Shown in pieces: positions 44,643-53,500 of a stretch of DNA of 64,000 nucleotides. Below the pieces are notes generated by a model that was given only the letters and a program-made list of their open reading frames with translations, searched no databases and was not told the DNA's origin. Origin of the DNA: DT-110 sp964342305 (GTDB lineage Bacteria; Bacteroidota; Bacteroidia; Chitinophagales; Saprospiraceae); assembly GCA_964342305.1 (NCBI GenBank), contig CAYFGK010000013.1, forward strand, positions 1 to 64,000, in the 5' to 3' direction. The translations under genes and the position numbers were made by a program. Each line of letters begins with the position of its first letter. The stretch's first letter is position 1.

Positions 44643-45833
44643 ATGGATAAGAATCATATACATCAACTGGCGGATACCTTTTTTCCGGAAGTGGTCGCTA
44701 TTCGCAGGCACCTCCATATGCATCCCGAATTATCCTACCAGGAAACGGAGACCGGCAAGTACGTAGCCCGGCAGTTGGAAATGCTCGGCATACCACATCA
44801 GCACGGGGTTGCCGACAATGGCGTGGTCGCGCTGATTGAGGGCCGGGACCCCGATAGCAAAGTAGTGGCTTTACGTGCCGATATGGATGCGCTGCCAATT
44901 CAGGAGGCTAATGAGGTGCCATACCGATCGCAGGTCGATGGGGTGATGCATGCCTGCGGGCACGATGTTCACACCTCCTCCCTCCTGGGAGCGGCCCGTA
45001 TTCTGCACGAAGCCCGGGATCAGTTCCGGGGTACGATCAAGTTGCTGTTCCAGCCGGCCGAAGAAAAATTGCCGGGTGGAGCTTCACTGATGATCAAAGA
45101 AGGCGCTTTACGGAATCCCGAACCTGTCGCTATTTTTGGCCAGCATGTACACCCGCCACTAGAGGTTGGCAAGGTGGGCATTCGAGCGGGAATGTATATG
45201 GCCTCTGCAGATGAGCTTTACCTTACGGTAAAAGGCAAAGGAGGCCACGGGGCCCTGCCACACGAATGTGTAGACACCGTTTTGCTGGCCAGTCATCTGG
45301 TGGTTGCTTTGCAACAATTGGTAAGCCGGCGAGCTAACCCTACCATCCCCACCGTACTGACGTTCGGTAAGGTCAACTCCACGGGAGGTGCCACTAACAT
45401 CATTCCCGACGAGGTGAAGCTGCAGGGAACCCTGCGTACCATGGACGAAACCTGGCGGTTTCGCGCCCACGAACTACTGCGCGAACTCGTGGAGAACCTG
45501 TCGAAATCGATGGGGGGTACGGCGGATCTGCGCATTGAAGTTGGGTACCCTACACTCTTTAACGATGAGACTCTGACCGGACGCGCCTTTGATTACGCCC
45601 GTGAATTTCTGGGTGACGATAAGGTAGTTGAGCTGCCCATCCGTATGACTGCCGAAGACTTTGCGTATTATTCCCAGGAAATGCCGGCCTGTTTTTACCG
45701 GTTGGGTACGGGGAATCCCGCTAAGGGGATCACTTCTCCCATCCACACCGACACTTTTGATATTGACGAAGAAGCATTACGGACCGGAATGGGACTCATG
45801 GCGTGGATGGCACTTCGGGAGTTGGAGGAGTAG
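44643..45833 (+). CDS. M20 family amidohydrolase (N-acyl amino acid / hippurate hydrolase type)
   Basis: The 396-residue protein is a full-length M20D enzyme: RRHLHMHPELSYQE at the start, the metal-binding HACGHDVHTS, FQPAEEKLPGGA with catalytic Glu, GQHVHPPLEVG, the dimerisation domain KGKGGHGALPHECVDTV, and a final metal-binding His in SPIHTDTFDIDE. It hydrolyses N-acyl amino acids or similar amides in the cytoplasm. It shares a transcript with the SLC13 transporter, which suggests it works on a carboxylate brought in by it; that link is an inference. Confidence 0.92.
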   Translation: MDKNHIHQLADTFFPEVVAIRRHLHMHPELSYQETETGKYVARQLEMLGIPHQHGVADNGVVALIEGRDPDSKVVALRADMDALPIQEANEVPYRSQVDGVMHACGHDVHTSSLLGAARILHEARDQFRGTIKLLFQPAEEKLPGGASLMIKEGALRNPEPVAIFGQHVHPPLEVGKVGIRAGMYMASADELYLTVKGKGGHGALPHECVDTVLLASHLVVALQQLVSRRANPTIPTVLTFGKVNSTGGATNIIPDEVKLQGTLRTMDETWRFRAHELLRELVENLSKSMGGTADLRIEVGYPTLFNDETLTGRAFDYAREFLGDDKVVELPIRMTAEDFAYYSQEMPACFYRLGTGNPAKGITSPIHTDTFDIDEEALRTGMGLMAWMALRELEE

Positions 45834-45841
45834 GGAGGTCC

Positions 45842-45900
45842 ACGGTTGACGGCAGACGGCTTACGGCTCACGGCAGACGGCTTACGGTTTACGGCCCACG
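45842..45900 (+). repeat. Heptanucleotide tandem array, ACGGnnn type
   Basis: Eight 7-bp units begin 9 bp after the M20 gene: ACGGTTG, ACGGCAG, ACGGCTT, ACGGCTC, ACGGCAG, ACGGCTT, ACGGTTT and ACGGCCC, then ACG. ACGG is constant and the other three bases vary. The same pattern is seen at 14502. Confidence 0.8.
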
Positions 45901-45914
45901 ATCCTGCTTTAGGC

Positions 45915-45974
45915 CACAGCTTTAGCTGTGTTGATAAGCAAGCAATCCCAATGAAACTAACCACTTTAGTGGTT
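45915..45974 (+). repeat. Pair of REP-like palindromes with CTTTAG core
   Basis: CACAGCTTTAGCTGTG (45915-45930) and AACCACTTTAGTGGTT (45959-45974) are two 7-bp inverted repeats with the same TT centre within an identical CTTTAG core, 28 bp apart. Different arms and a shared core resemble REP/BIME-type palindromic pairs. No RAYT transposase is in the window. Confidence 0.5.
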
Positions 45975-46056
45975 GACCTAAAAAAGACACGGAAAAGAAC
46001 GTTTACGTACACATATAATTATTTTTCGTAACATTATAAATTAAACAGCGTATAGT

Positions 46057-46220
46057 AACGTGAGGTTGGGCACTGACATATTTGTAAAGTGATGATGGTG
46101 ACCTCCCGGTATAGAGTAGTAGGTATAGGGTATCGGGGTTAAATCGAATCCTACTACCCAATACCAAATACAAGGTGGGATGCTATGTTTAGCAAAATAC
46201 CTGAGCCCCAAACTCACGTT
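46057..46220 (+). mobile_element. MITE-like element, copy B
   Basis: The 164-bp element has ends AACGTGAGGTTGGG and CCCAAACTCACGTT, inverted repeats with one mismatch. It is flanked by the direct repeat ATAGT (46052-46056 and 46221-46225). It aligns with copy A over its whole length, including AAAGTGATGAT and GGTATAGAGTAGTAGGTATA. Its ends and flanks define the family boundary most clearly. The surrounding 495-bp gap between the M20 gene and the response regulator also holds the heptamer array and the palindrome pair. Confidence 0.88.
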
Positions 46221-46329
46221 ATAGTATATTGTCGATCAGTTCGTATCGGCTTCCGAGAATCGTTTTCCTGGTACGTGCTTTTTGGGAGGAAATAGAAGTC
46301 CCCCTCCGCATCCGCTAAATTCCCTTTAC

Positions 46330-47604
46330 ATGGCACACCTGTTGATCATTGATGATGACCCTAAGATACGCCACTCCCTGAAAGATATTCTGGAGTTTGA
46401 GGGCTATGAGATATCCGAAGCCACCGATGGCTTGGATGGTCTGGCAAAGCTCAAAAAGGTAAAAAAGCTCGATCTGATCCTGCTGGACATAAAGATGCCC
46501 AAGATGGATGGCATGGAGGCCCTGGAGCGGATACAGATCCTTCGGCCCGATATTCCGGTGATCATGATCTCGGGGCACGCCACCATCGATACGGCCGTGG
46601 AAGCGGTCAAAAAGGGAGCCTTTGACTTCATCAGTAAACCGCCCGATCTTAACCGTCTGTTGATCACGATCCGCAATGCGCTTGACAAATCCAGCCTGGT
46701 CACGGAAACCAAAAAGCTAAAGCGAAAGGTTTCCCAGTCCAAGGTTCAGAAAATGATCGGTTCGTCGGAGGCTTTGGGCCAAATTCGACAGACCATCGAC
46801 CAGGTGGCTCCCACGGATGCCCGGGTATTGGTAACCGGACCCAACGGTACTGGTAAAGAATTAGTGGCGCGCTCCATCCATCTTAAAAGCACCCGGTCCG
46901 ATCAGCCCATCGTGGAGGTAAATTGCGCGGCTATTCCGTCAGAATTGATCGAGAGTGAGTTGTTCGGGCACGAAAAAGGAGCCTTTACGTCGGCGCATAA
47001 ACAGCGCAAAGGAAAATTCGAGGAAGCGCACGGCGGTACCCTCTTCCTGGATGAGATTGGGGACATGAGCATGTCGGCCCAGGCAAAAGTGCTGCGTGCC
47101 CTGCAAGAAAACCGTATTCGCAGGGTGGGAGGGGAAAAAGAAATACAGGTAGATGTGCGTGTTGTGGCAGCGACTAACAAAGATCTGCGGGCGGAGATCG
47201 AAGCAGGACGATTTCGGGAGGATCTGTACCATCGCCTGGCGGTGATCATCGTTCAGGTGCCTTCGCTCAACGAACGTCGGGGGGATATTCCCGAACTCGT
47301 GGAGCATTTTATCGAAAAAGTATGTTCCGAACAAGGTCGTACACCCAAACCCATTGAATCCGGGGCACTGACCCTTCTGCAGGAACAAAATTGGACGGGG
47401 AATATTCGGGAACTCCGCAACGTGGTGGAGCGACTGATCATACTTAGCAGTCAGACCATTACAAAAGAAGATGTGGAACGATATGTAGTTCCGGTAAGTG
47501 CCGACCAGAGCAATCCAAAACTAAACGAATTATTTTCCCGTTGTAATGATCTGGATGAAGTGCTGACCTTTGTACGGGAAGCTTATGAATCCCGTCAGGG
47601 GTGA
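46330..47604 (+). CDS. NtrC-family response regulator without DNA-binding domain
   Basis: The 424-residue protein has a receiver domain (residues 1-120, phosphoacceptor Asp53 in LLDIKMPKMDG) and an AAA+ sigma54-interaction domain (about 140-385) with Walker A GPNGTGKE (170-177), Walker B TLFLDEIGD and the arginine finger region NIRELRNVVERL. The sigma54-contact loop reads GAFTSA (217-222) instead of GAFTGA. The C-terminal tail of about 35 residues (DQSNPKLNELFSRCNDLDEV) shows no Fis-type helix-turn-helix. It may activate from solution, or regulate in some way other than promoter-bound sigma54 activation. No histidine kinase lies nearby. ATG at 46330 is used. Confidence 0.88.
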   Translation: MAHLLIIDDDPKIRHSLKDILEFEGYEISEATDGLDGLAKLKKVKKLDLILLDIKMPKMDGMEALERIQILRPDIPVIMISGHATIDTAVEAVKKGAFDFISKPPDLNRLLITIRNALDKSSLVTETKKLKRKVSQSKVQKMIGSSEALGQIRQTIDQVAPTDARVLVTGPNGTGKELVARSIHLKSTRSDQPIVEVNCAAIPSELIESELFGHEKGAFTSAHKQRKGKFEEAHGGTLFLDEIGDMSMSAQAKVLRALQENRIRRVGGEKEIQVDVRVVAATNKDLRAEIEAGRFREDLYHRLAVIIVQVPSLNERRGDIPELVEHFIEKVCSEQGRTPKPIESGALTLLQEQNWTGNIRELRNVVERLIILSSQTITKEDVERYVVPVSADQSNPKLNELFSRCNDLDEVLTFVREAYESRQG

Positions 47605-47627
47605 GTTCGTTCATCAATTGGCACTTG

Positions 47628-47659
47628 CGAGCCCGTCACCGTGTCTGGTGAAGGGCTCG
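47628..47659 (+). other. Stem-loop between the response regulator and LOG genes
   Basis: Arms CGAGCCC/GGGCTCG with an inner TCACC/GGTGA pair form a strong 12-bp stem, but no T-run follows. It may be an RNA stability element or a factor-dependent terminator. Confidence 0.5.
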
Positions 47660-47702
47660 TATCACTTATGCCTATCTGTCAATATCGAGTGAAAACTGTC
47701 TT

Positions 47703-48434
47703 ATGGTAGAAAAAGGAAATGAAAATACACCGCCCACCCAGAAGCAAGGTATGCGACAGTGGGGGCAGAAACTTCAAGCTGAGAACTCCTGGACAATGTT
47801 CAAGGTGATCTCAGAATTCGTTGAAGGCTTTGAAAGCCTCAACCAGATTGGTCCTTGTATTTCCATCTTTGGATCCGCCCGGACCAAGCCCGATCACCCC
47901 TATTACAAAAAAGCGGTGGACATCGCCCGCAGGCTGACCGAAGAAGGGTTTGGCGTTATTACGGGGGGTGGCCCCGGTATTATGGAGGCCGGAAACAAGG
48001 GGGCTTCACTGTACGGTGGAAAATCAGTGGGACTAAATATCGATTTGCCCTTTGAGCAGGGATCTAACCAATACGTTGACTACGACAAGAACCTGAGCTT
48101 CCGCTACTTTTTTGTCCGCAAGGTGATGTTTGTAAAGTACGCTCAGGCATTTGTAGTACTACCGGGAGGCTTCGGCACGATGGACGAATTATTCGAAGTA
48201 CTCACCCTGGTTCAAACGAATAAGATCACCAAACTGCCGATTATTTTAGTTGGTAAAACGTACTGGTCGGGGCTGCGTGACTGGATCAAACAAACCATGC
48301 TGGAGGATGCCCATAATATTAACGAAGTAGACCTTGATCTGATGCCGATCGTGGAAGATCCGGAGGAAGTCATCGACATTATCCGTAAGTTCTACGATCG
48401 AAAAGAAAAACTGGGACCGAATTACGAACTCTAG
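47703..48434 (+). CDS. LOG family (TIGR00730) Rossmann-fold protein
   Basis: The 243-residue protein has the LOG motifs CISIFGSARTKPDHPYYKKA, GFGVITGGGPGIMEAGNKGA, and PGGFGTMDELFEVLTLVQT (the PGGxGTxxE catalytic/nucleotide motif). Family members are nucleoside 5'-monophosphate phosphoribohydrolases, known for activating cytokinins, and in bacteria may degrade nucleotides. Cytoplasmic, no signal peptide. The N-terminal 40 residues are a family-variable extension. Confidence 0.88.
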   Translation: MVEKGNENTPPTQKQGMRQWGQKLQAENSWTMFKVISEFVEGFESLNQIGPCISIFGSARTKPDHPYYKKAVDIARRLTEEGFGVITGGGPGIMEAGNKGASLYGGKSVGLNIDLPFEQGSNQYVDYDKNLSFRYFFVRKVMFVKYAQAFVVLPGGFGTMDELFEVLTLVQTNKITKLPIILVGKTYWSGLRDWIKQTMLEDAHNINEVDLDLMPIVEDPEEVIDIIRKFYDRKEKLGPNYEL

Positions 48435-48578
48435 TCGTCAGAATCAGGTCATTGGTATGATTCCACGGTGCACTTGGTAGGATTTTAGTTGTTACGGTAG
48501 ACAAGGCAGGCAACCAATCTGCCATTTTATTCGTTCTTAGAGCGATTTGCCTAATGTTACGTTAAAAGTTTACGCACA

Positions 48579-48833
48579 GTGGTAGTATACAAAACCCGAA
48601 CGGCTACAGAGGATCATTTTATGCAAATGGTATCCTGGATCCTGGACATCCCAAGTAATCAAATGAATCCGCATACTGATTTTGTGGACGATTTATACCT
48701 TGATCCGTTGGAACGGGAACTCCTCATTGCCAAATTAGAACGTTCCTACGGTGTCGTACTGAGCCCGGAGGAAGTGGCATCTATTGATACCATTCAGGAT
48801 GCTTGCAGATGTTTTCAACAACACGCTGCCTGA
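48579..48833 (+). CDS. Acyl-carrier-protein-like small protein lacking the phosphopantetheine serine
   Basis: The 84-residue protein follows the helix pattern of acyl carrier protein: HTDFVDDLYLDPLERELLIAKLERSYGVVLSPEEVASIDTIQDACRCF, where ACP has a D-S-L motif at the start of helix II and then an I-P-x-E-E segment. Here the motif reads Asp42-Pro43-Leu44, so the serine that carries phosphopantetheine is absent. It may be a regulatory or structural ACP-fold protein, or a relic. The start is GTG at 48579; ATG at 48621 is an alternative. A terminator follows at 48853. Confidence 0.6.
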   Translation: MVVYKTRTATEDHFMQMVSWILDIPSNQMNPHTDFVDDLYLDPLERELLIAKLERSYGVVLSPEEVASIDTIQDACRCFQQHAA

Positions 48834-48852
48834 TCGCTAAGAACACAAAAAC

Positions 48853-48887
48853 AAAAAGCCCGCATCTGTCTTCAGATGCGGGCTTTT
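48853..48887. terminator. Bidirectional terminator between the ACP-like and anti-sigma genes
   Basis: A stem AAAGCCCGCATCTG/CAGATGCGGGCTTT with a 4-nt TCTT loop has A-rich sequence on the left and T-rich on the right. It can end both the plus-strand ACP-like gene and the minus-strand anti-sigma gene. Confidence 0.85.
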
Positions 48888-48914
48888 TTATTCCTTTCAT
48901 TGGGTACGGGGTAC

Positions 48915-49709
48915 TTACCCCACGTTTCCAATTACAAATAGCTGATCGAGGTTTGGAGTAGGGTTGCCACCGGCTGTTTCAAGGGTCACAGCAAAAGCTT
49001 GTGCCCCTTCAATGAAGGGTACGGATATCAGGTCGCCGCCGGATGCATCGATCTCAAAGACGCCCATATCGACGGGGTTGCCATCGATCAGAGCCCACAG
49101 CTGGTAGGTCATATCATTGGGTGGAGCCGGCAGGCTGCCCGCCGACAGGAGCGCTACCTGATCGGAAGGATTAAAGTAGACGGTTGCCAGAGCGTCCGGA
49201 GCGTTATCAGTGCCTTCCATTCTTACCGGCACGGTACTCTGATTGGAAAGCACGTCCAGGCTCCGGGATAATTGATCGTTCTGTGCCTGGATCTCATCAC
49301 AATCCTCCTGAAGGGTTTGCAGATTTGCCTGAATCTGTTCCAGATCATTTTGGGTATTGCGCTGCTGTGAGAAGGCCCAAATAGCAGCAGCTACCCCAAT
49401 GAGTGCTAAGAATCCGAAAATCCAGGTAGCAGCACCGCTGCCGGATCGCGCTGAAGGTTTTTCCGCGGCTGGTGCAGCGGAGGTCTGGGGAGCTACTTTC
49501 TCTAGTACGGCAGTAAGAGTGCCCGCCGGCGGTGGAGTGCCGTACATGACAGCATATTTCTCCAGTGCCATCTCAATTCGATCGAGTTCAGCTCTCACCT
49601 CCGAATGCTGTACGGCCATGCGCTCTACTTCGGCCGATTCAGCGGTGGTGGTATCCCCGAGCAGATATTGCTCCAGAATACCGGATGATATGTACGCTTG
49701 GATGTCCAA
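48915..49709 (-). CDS. Anti-sigma factor, RskA/anti-sigma-K type
   Basis: The 264-residue protein has a cytoplasmic N-terminal part that binds the sigma factor (SSGILEQYLLGDTTTAESAEVERMAVQHSEV), an Ala/Pro linker, and one transmembrane helix (about residues 92-111). A coiled-coil (about 115-155) and a periplasmic RskA-type C-terminal domain (ATVYFNPSDQVALLSAGSLPAPPNDMTYQLWALIDGNPVDMGVFEI in part) follow. It should hold the ECF sigma factor inactive at the membrane until a periplasmic signal releases it. It follows the sigma gene by 73 bp on the same strand. Confidence 0.88.
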   Translation of the reverse strand: MDIQAYISSGILEQYLLGDTTTAESAEVERMAVQHSEVRAELDRIEMALEKYAVMYGTPPPAGTLTAVLEKVAPQTSAAPAAEKPSARSGSGAATWIFGFLALIGVAAAIWAFSQQRNTQNDLEQIQANLQTLQEDCDEIQAQNDQLSRSLDVLSNQSTVPVRMEGTDNAPDALATVYFNPSDQVALLSAGSLPAPPNDMTYQLWALIDGNPVDMGVFEIDASGGDLISVPFIEGAQAFAVTLETAGGNPTPNLDQLFVIGNVG

Positions 49710-49782
49710 TGTCCTTCGATTGTTGTTTACAAGAAATATTCGTGTTGCTTAGTTGCTCTTCAGTCTTTAGTTCCGTTGCTTA

Positions 49783-50361
49783 TTAAAACAGTAGTCTCAT
49801 AACCCCTTCATCACCGAGTACGGATCGCAGGGTGGAAATGGCTTTACGAACACGGGTTTTAACCGTACCCAGTGGCATATCCAATGCTTCACTGGCTTCT
49901 TTTTGGGTGTATCCTTTAAAGTATAATAGGTTGATGATGCGCTGTTCGTCTTGGGAGAGTGTCTTCAAAACCTTTCGGAGACCGGGATCATTAATGCGCG
50001 CATCCTCACTTAGGTTGCTGTCATTATATACGTAGTCGGGTAGTGTTTGAGTTTTACCGTCCTGTTTAAAATTTTTCGAACGTGTAATATCGATGGCTGT
50101 ATTCCTGGCTATTCGGGCCAACCAGGTAAATAAACGTCCTTTCCCTTCCTTGTACTGATCCATATTATCCCAGGCTTTCATCAATACATCCTGCAGGGCT
50201 TCCTGGGCTACTTCGGCCTGGGGTAGTCGCTCCAGCAAAATCCGGTAAAGAGCCGCTGAATAATTGTCGTGCAGTAAAACAAGTCCGGTCCGGTCTCTGG
50301 TTCGAATGAGCCGGACAATTTTCTGGGATAAGTCTTCGGTAGGTCTATTGGATGTTGGCAT
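49783..50361 (-). CDS. ECF-family RNA polymerase sigma factor
   Basis: The 192-residue protein has sigma region 2 (LVLLHDNYSAALYRILLERL, then ALQDVLMKAWDNMDQYKEGKGRLFTWLARIARNTAIDITR) and region 4 (LSQDEQRIINLLYFKGYTQKEASEALDMPLGTVKTRVRKAISTLR) with a clear helix-turn-helix. It has no long C-terminal extension. With the adjacent RskA-type anti-sigma it forms a signal-transduction pair resembling SigK/RskA. It diverges from the CHRD protein gene, a plausible target. A TACATTTG element lies 21 bp upstream. Confidence 0.93.
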   Translation of the reverse strand: MPTSNRPTEDLSQKIVRLIRTRDRTGLVLLHDNYSAALYRILLERLPQAEVAQEALQDVLMKAWDNMDQYKEGKGRLFTWLARIARNTAIDITRSKNFKQDGKTQTLPDYVYNDSNLSEDARINDPGLRKVLKTLSQDEQRIINLLYFKGYTQKEASEALDMPLGTVKTRVRKAISTLRSVLGDEGVMRLLF

Positions 50362-50381
50362 GCGCTTTTTGTAAGACTAGG

Positions 50382-50389
50382 CAAATGTA
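50382..50389 (-). promoter_or_regulatory. -7 element of the ECF sigma gene
   Basis: TACATTTG on the minus strand matches TAnnTTTG and lies 21 bp before the ATG, predicting a start near 50375. No TTG at the right distance was confirmed. Confidence 0.4.
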
Positions 50390-50467
50390 AGTGGGGGCCA
50401 TTCAAAGGTACTTTTTTAAATCCAAACGTCAGGAATGCTTCGTATGTGAATTTGACGACACAAAGCG

Positions 50468-50494
50468 GGTTGTTTACGTCAATCGTCAACAACC
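50468..50494 (+). promoter_or_regulatory. Palindromic site upstream of the CHRD gene
   Basis: GGTTGTT-t-ACG, loop TCAAT, CGT-c-AACAACC: 10 of 11 arm positions pair. The centre is about 61 bp before the ATG at 50542, between the ECF sigma and CHRD genes. It is a candidate operator or a site recognised by the ECF holoenzyme region. Confidence 0.45.
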
Positions 50495-50541
50495 TGCATG
50501 TGTGTCCGTTAAAGTAGCATTTCAATCACAAAAGATACTCT

Positions 50542-53500
50542 ATGAGACGAGTTTACGCATTTTTATTTTTTGTATTAATTGGTGGGCTAGCCGTATTACA
50601 GGCTCAGGATACCTACCGGGCCACCTTGTCGGGCCGTCATGAGGTGTTGCCGGTATTAAGCAACGGTTCAGGATCTGTTGAAGCCGTACTTGATGGTAAT
50701 GAATTAACAGTCACCGGTTCCTTTAGTGGTTTAGACGGTATGTTTGATGCGTCCGTTGCCGGCGGTTCTCACCTGCATATTGGGTATGCCGGTGAAAACG
50801 GTCCTATCGCCATTGAACTCGATGCGAATACCTCACTGGACCTGCGAAGTGGAACTTACGAAGCTGTTTCCAATACCTACACCCTTACCGATGATCAGGT
50901 GATAGCCCTGCAGGAGCGCCGAATGTATTTTAATTTGCATACGGATATGTTCCCCGGCGGAGAACTTCGCGGGCAATTACTACCCGCTTCCGATGCCACC
51001 TATTACATCAACCTCTTGGGTAGCAATGAGGTACCCAGCGCCATGACGCAGGCAAGTGGTGCCCTGACTCTGGAAGTCAGAAATGACTCCCTATTCGTTG
51101 CGGGGGCGTTTTCCGGGCTGGAGGGTGATTTTGATGCCTCCATTGCGGGAGGAGCCCACCTGCATACCGGAATGGCCGGAGAGAATGCCGGGGTGGATAT
51201 TCTGCTGAATGCCACCACTAATGCCGACCTGAAAGGCGGTGTTTTTGCGGCAGCCGATAACGGCTTTGCTCTGGATGCCGGCCAGATGGACCTGCTGGAA
51301 GCTCGCGGATACTACGCCAACCTCCACTCAACAACCTTTCCCGGCGGTGAGCTACGCGGACAAGTAACGGGCATGGCCCAGGCGGTGTTCCGCGCCCATT
51401 TATCGGGAATGAACGAAAATCCGGTTGTTGTGAGTGGCGCCGGCGGACAAATACTCGGTGAATTGCACGGCGATAGTCTGATCGTCCACGGTAGCTTTGA
51501 CGGACTGGAAAGTCCCGTCGCAGTTGCTATTGCCGGCGGTTTACATCTGCACGTAGGAGCAGCCGGTTCGAATGGTCCCGTTGCTATTCCCCTATCGGCC
51601 GATTTTGATGCCGATCAGCAGGGAGGTAGTCTCCATCCTGCATCGAATACCTATACATTGGACTCCGATGCCCGGGCGGCACTAATGGCCCGCGGAATTT
51701 ACCTGAATATTCACTCTAATCAGGAACAATCGGGTGAAATTCGGGGGCAAATGTTGCCCGAAGCTCAGATCATTTTTCACGGTAACCTCTCAGGTGTGCA
51801 GGAAGTACCGGATGTAACGACTACTGCCTACGGTGCTATCAAAGGTGAGCTGAACGGTAGTATGCTCACCGTTTCCGGCTCGTACAATGGGCTAAGTGCC
51901 TTGGTCGACGTCAGCATTGCCGGTGGGGCACACCTGCACCAGGGAGCTGCCGGAGCAACCGGTGGTGTTGATTTTGTGTTGACCTCCGACTTTGATCTGG
52001 ACATGACCGCCGGCGCTTTTTCGGCAGGCAACAACTCCTTTGAGTTGGATTCAGCTCAGGTAGCTGCTCTGCGAGCCCGTAAATACTATGCTAATATTCA
52101 CAGCCTTAACTTTGGTGGTGGTGAATTGCGTGCACAACTTTTGGCGGAAGCCAATTACTATTTCACGACCCCTCTGTCCGGTGCCGTGGAAGTGCCCACT
52201 CCAATCGATACTGATGCGCGCGGCCTCTTCATCTTTGAGGTACGCGGTGAATCAATGGTCGGTGTCGGATCGCTGAGCGGGCTTTCCAGCGCTATCGATA
52301 CTGAAATTGCCGGTGGGGCACACCTGCACGCGGGTATGGCCGGTGAAGCAGGTCCCGTTATCAAACTGCTGAACCTGACGATCGATGGCGGTACCAGTGC
52401 AACCCTGGAAGCCTCAGATAATTTAATTGATATGACGGAAGGCCAGTTAGATACTCTCCGTGATCGCGGCTATTACGCCAATATTCACACCACGAATTAC
52501 GGAGCCGGTGAATTGCGCGGACAAACGCTGCCAATGGCAACCGCTTATCTGACTACGACTCTTGCCGGCATAAATGAAGTACAACCGGTAATGACCGCCG
52601 CCTCCGGTGGATTGGCCGTCGAATTGAACGGTGATATTCTGACAACTACGGGCTCCTTTGCCAACCTGGAAAGTGCCTTCGATGCCAGTATCGCCGGCGG
52701 AGCTCACCTGCATACGGCAGGACCAGGAGCAAACGGTGGTGTTGATATACTCCTCAATACGGATGTATCAATGGATACTACCGCCGGGGTGTACCGCGCT
52801 GATAATAACCGCGATACCCTGACCGAAAGCCAGATCATGACTTTCCTCGAAGGTGGGTATTACGCTAATATTCATACCCTGGGTAACCCGGGTGGTGAAT
52901 TGCGCGGACAGATACTTCCGCAACTGAACTTCTTCCCCGACAATGCCCCCGATATCACGGGGCCGGTCGATGGTGTGGAATTGACTCTGGAGGGCGCACT
53001 GTCCACTTTGTTGAACATCACCTGGATGGATAGCGCCGAAGATGAAACCGAAGTTGCTTATATCTGGCAGGCCGCCATTGATGCTGACTTTGATACCCTT
53101 GTCTTTCAGGCAAATACGGGTAGCAACGCACAGCTTGATCTTACTTACGGAGCCCTGGATACCCTGCTCGCCAGCCTGGGTGTGGAAGCGGGGGCAACGG
53201 CCACCGTATACCACCGCGTAGTCGCCACCGACGGATCCAATCAGACACCTGGAATGGGATCCGTGGCGAATTTCACCCGTGCGATGTCAACCAATACCGA
53301 AAACCTGTTGGCCGACGGTTCCAGCTTTATGGCCTACCCAACCGTTACCAGCGGAAACATTCGATTAGAAGCCCAATTGCGTGAAGCGGGAACCATGGAG
53401 GTCACCATTATGAATGCCGTAGGACAACCAGTCCAACGCATCCGTGCCATCGGTACGGGCGAACGTCTGCAGGAGAATATTGACCTGAGTGGGCGATCGG

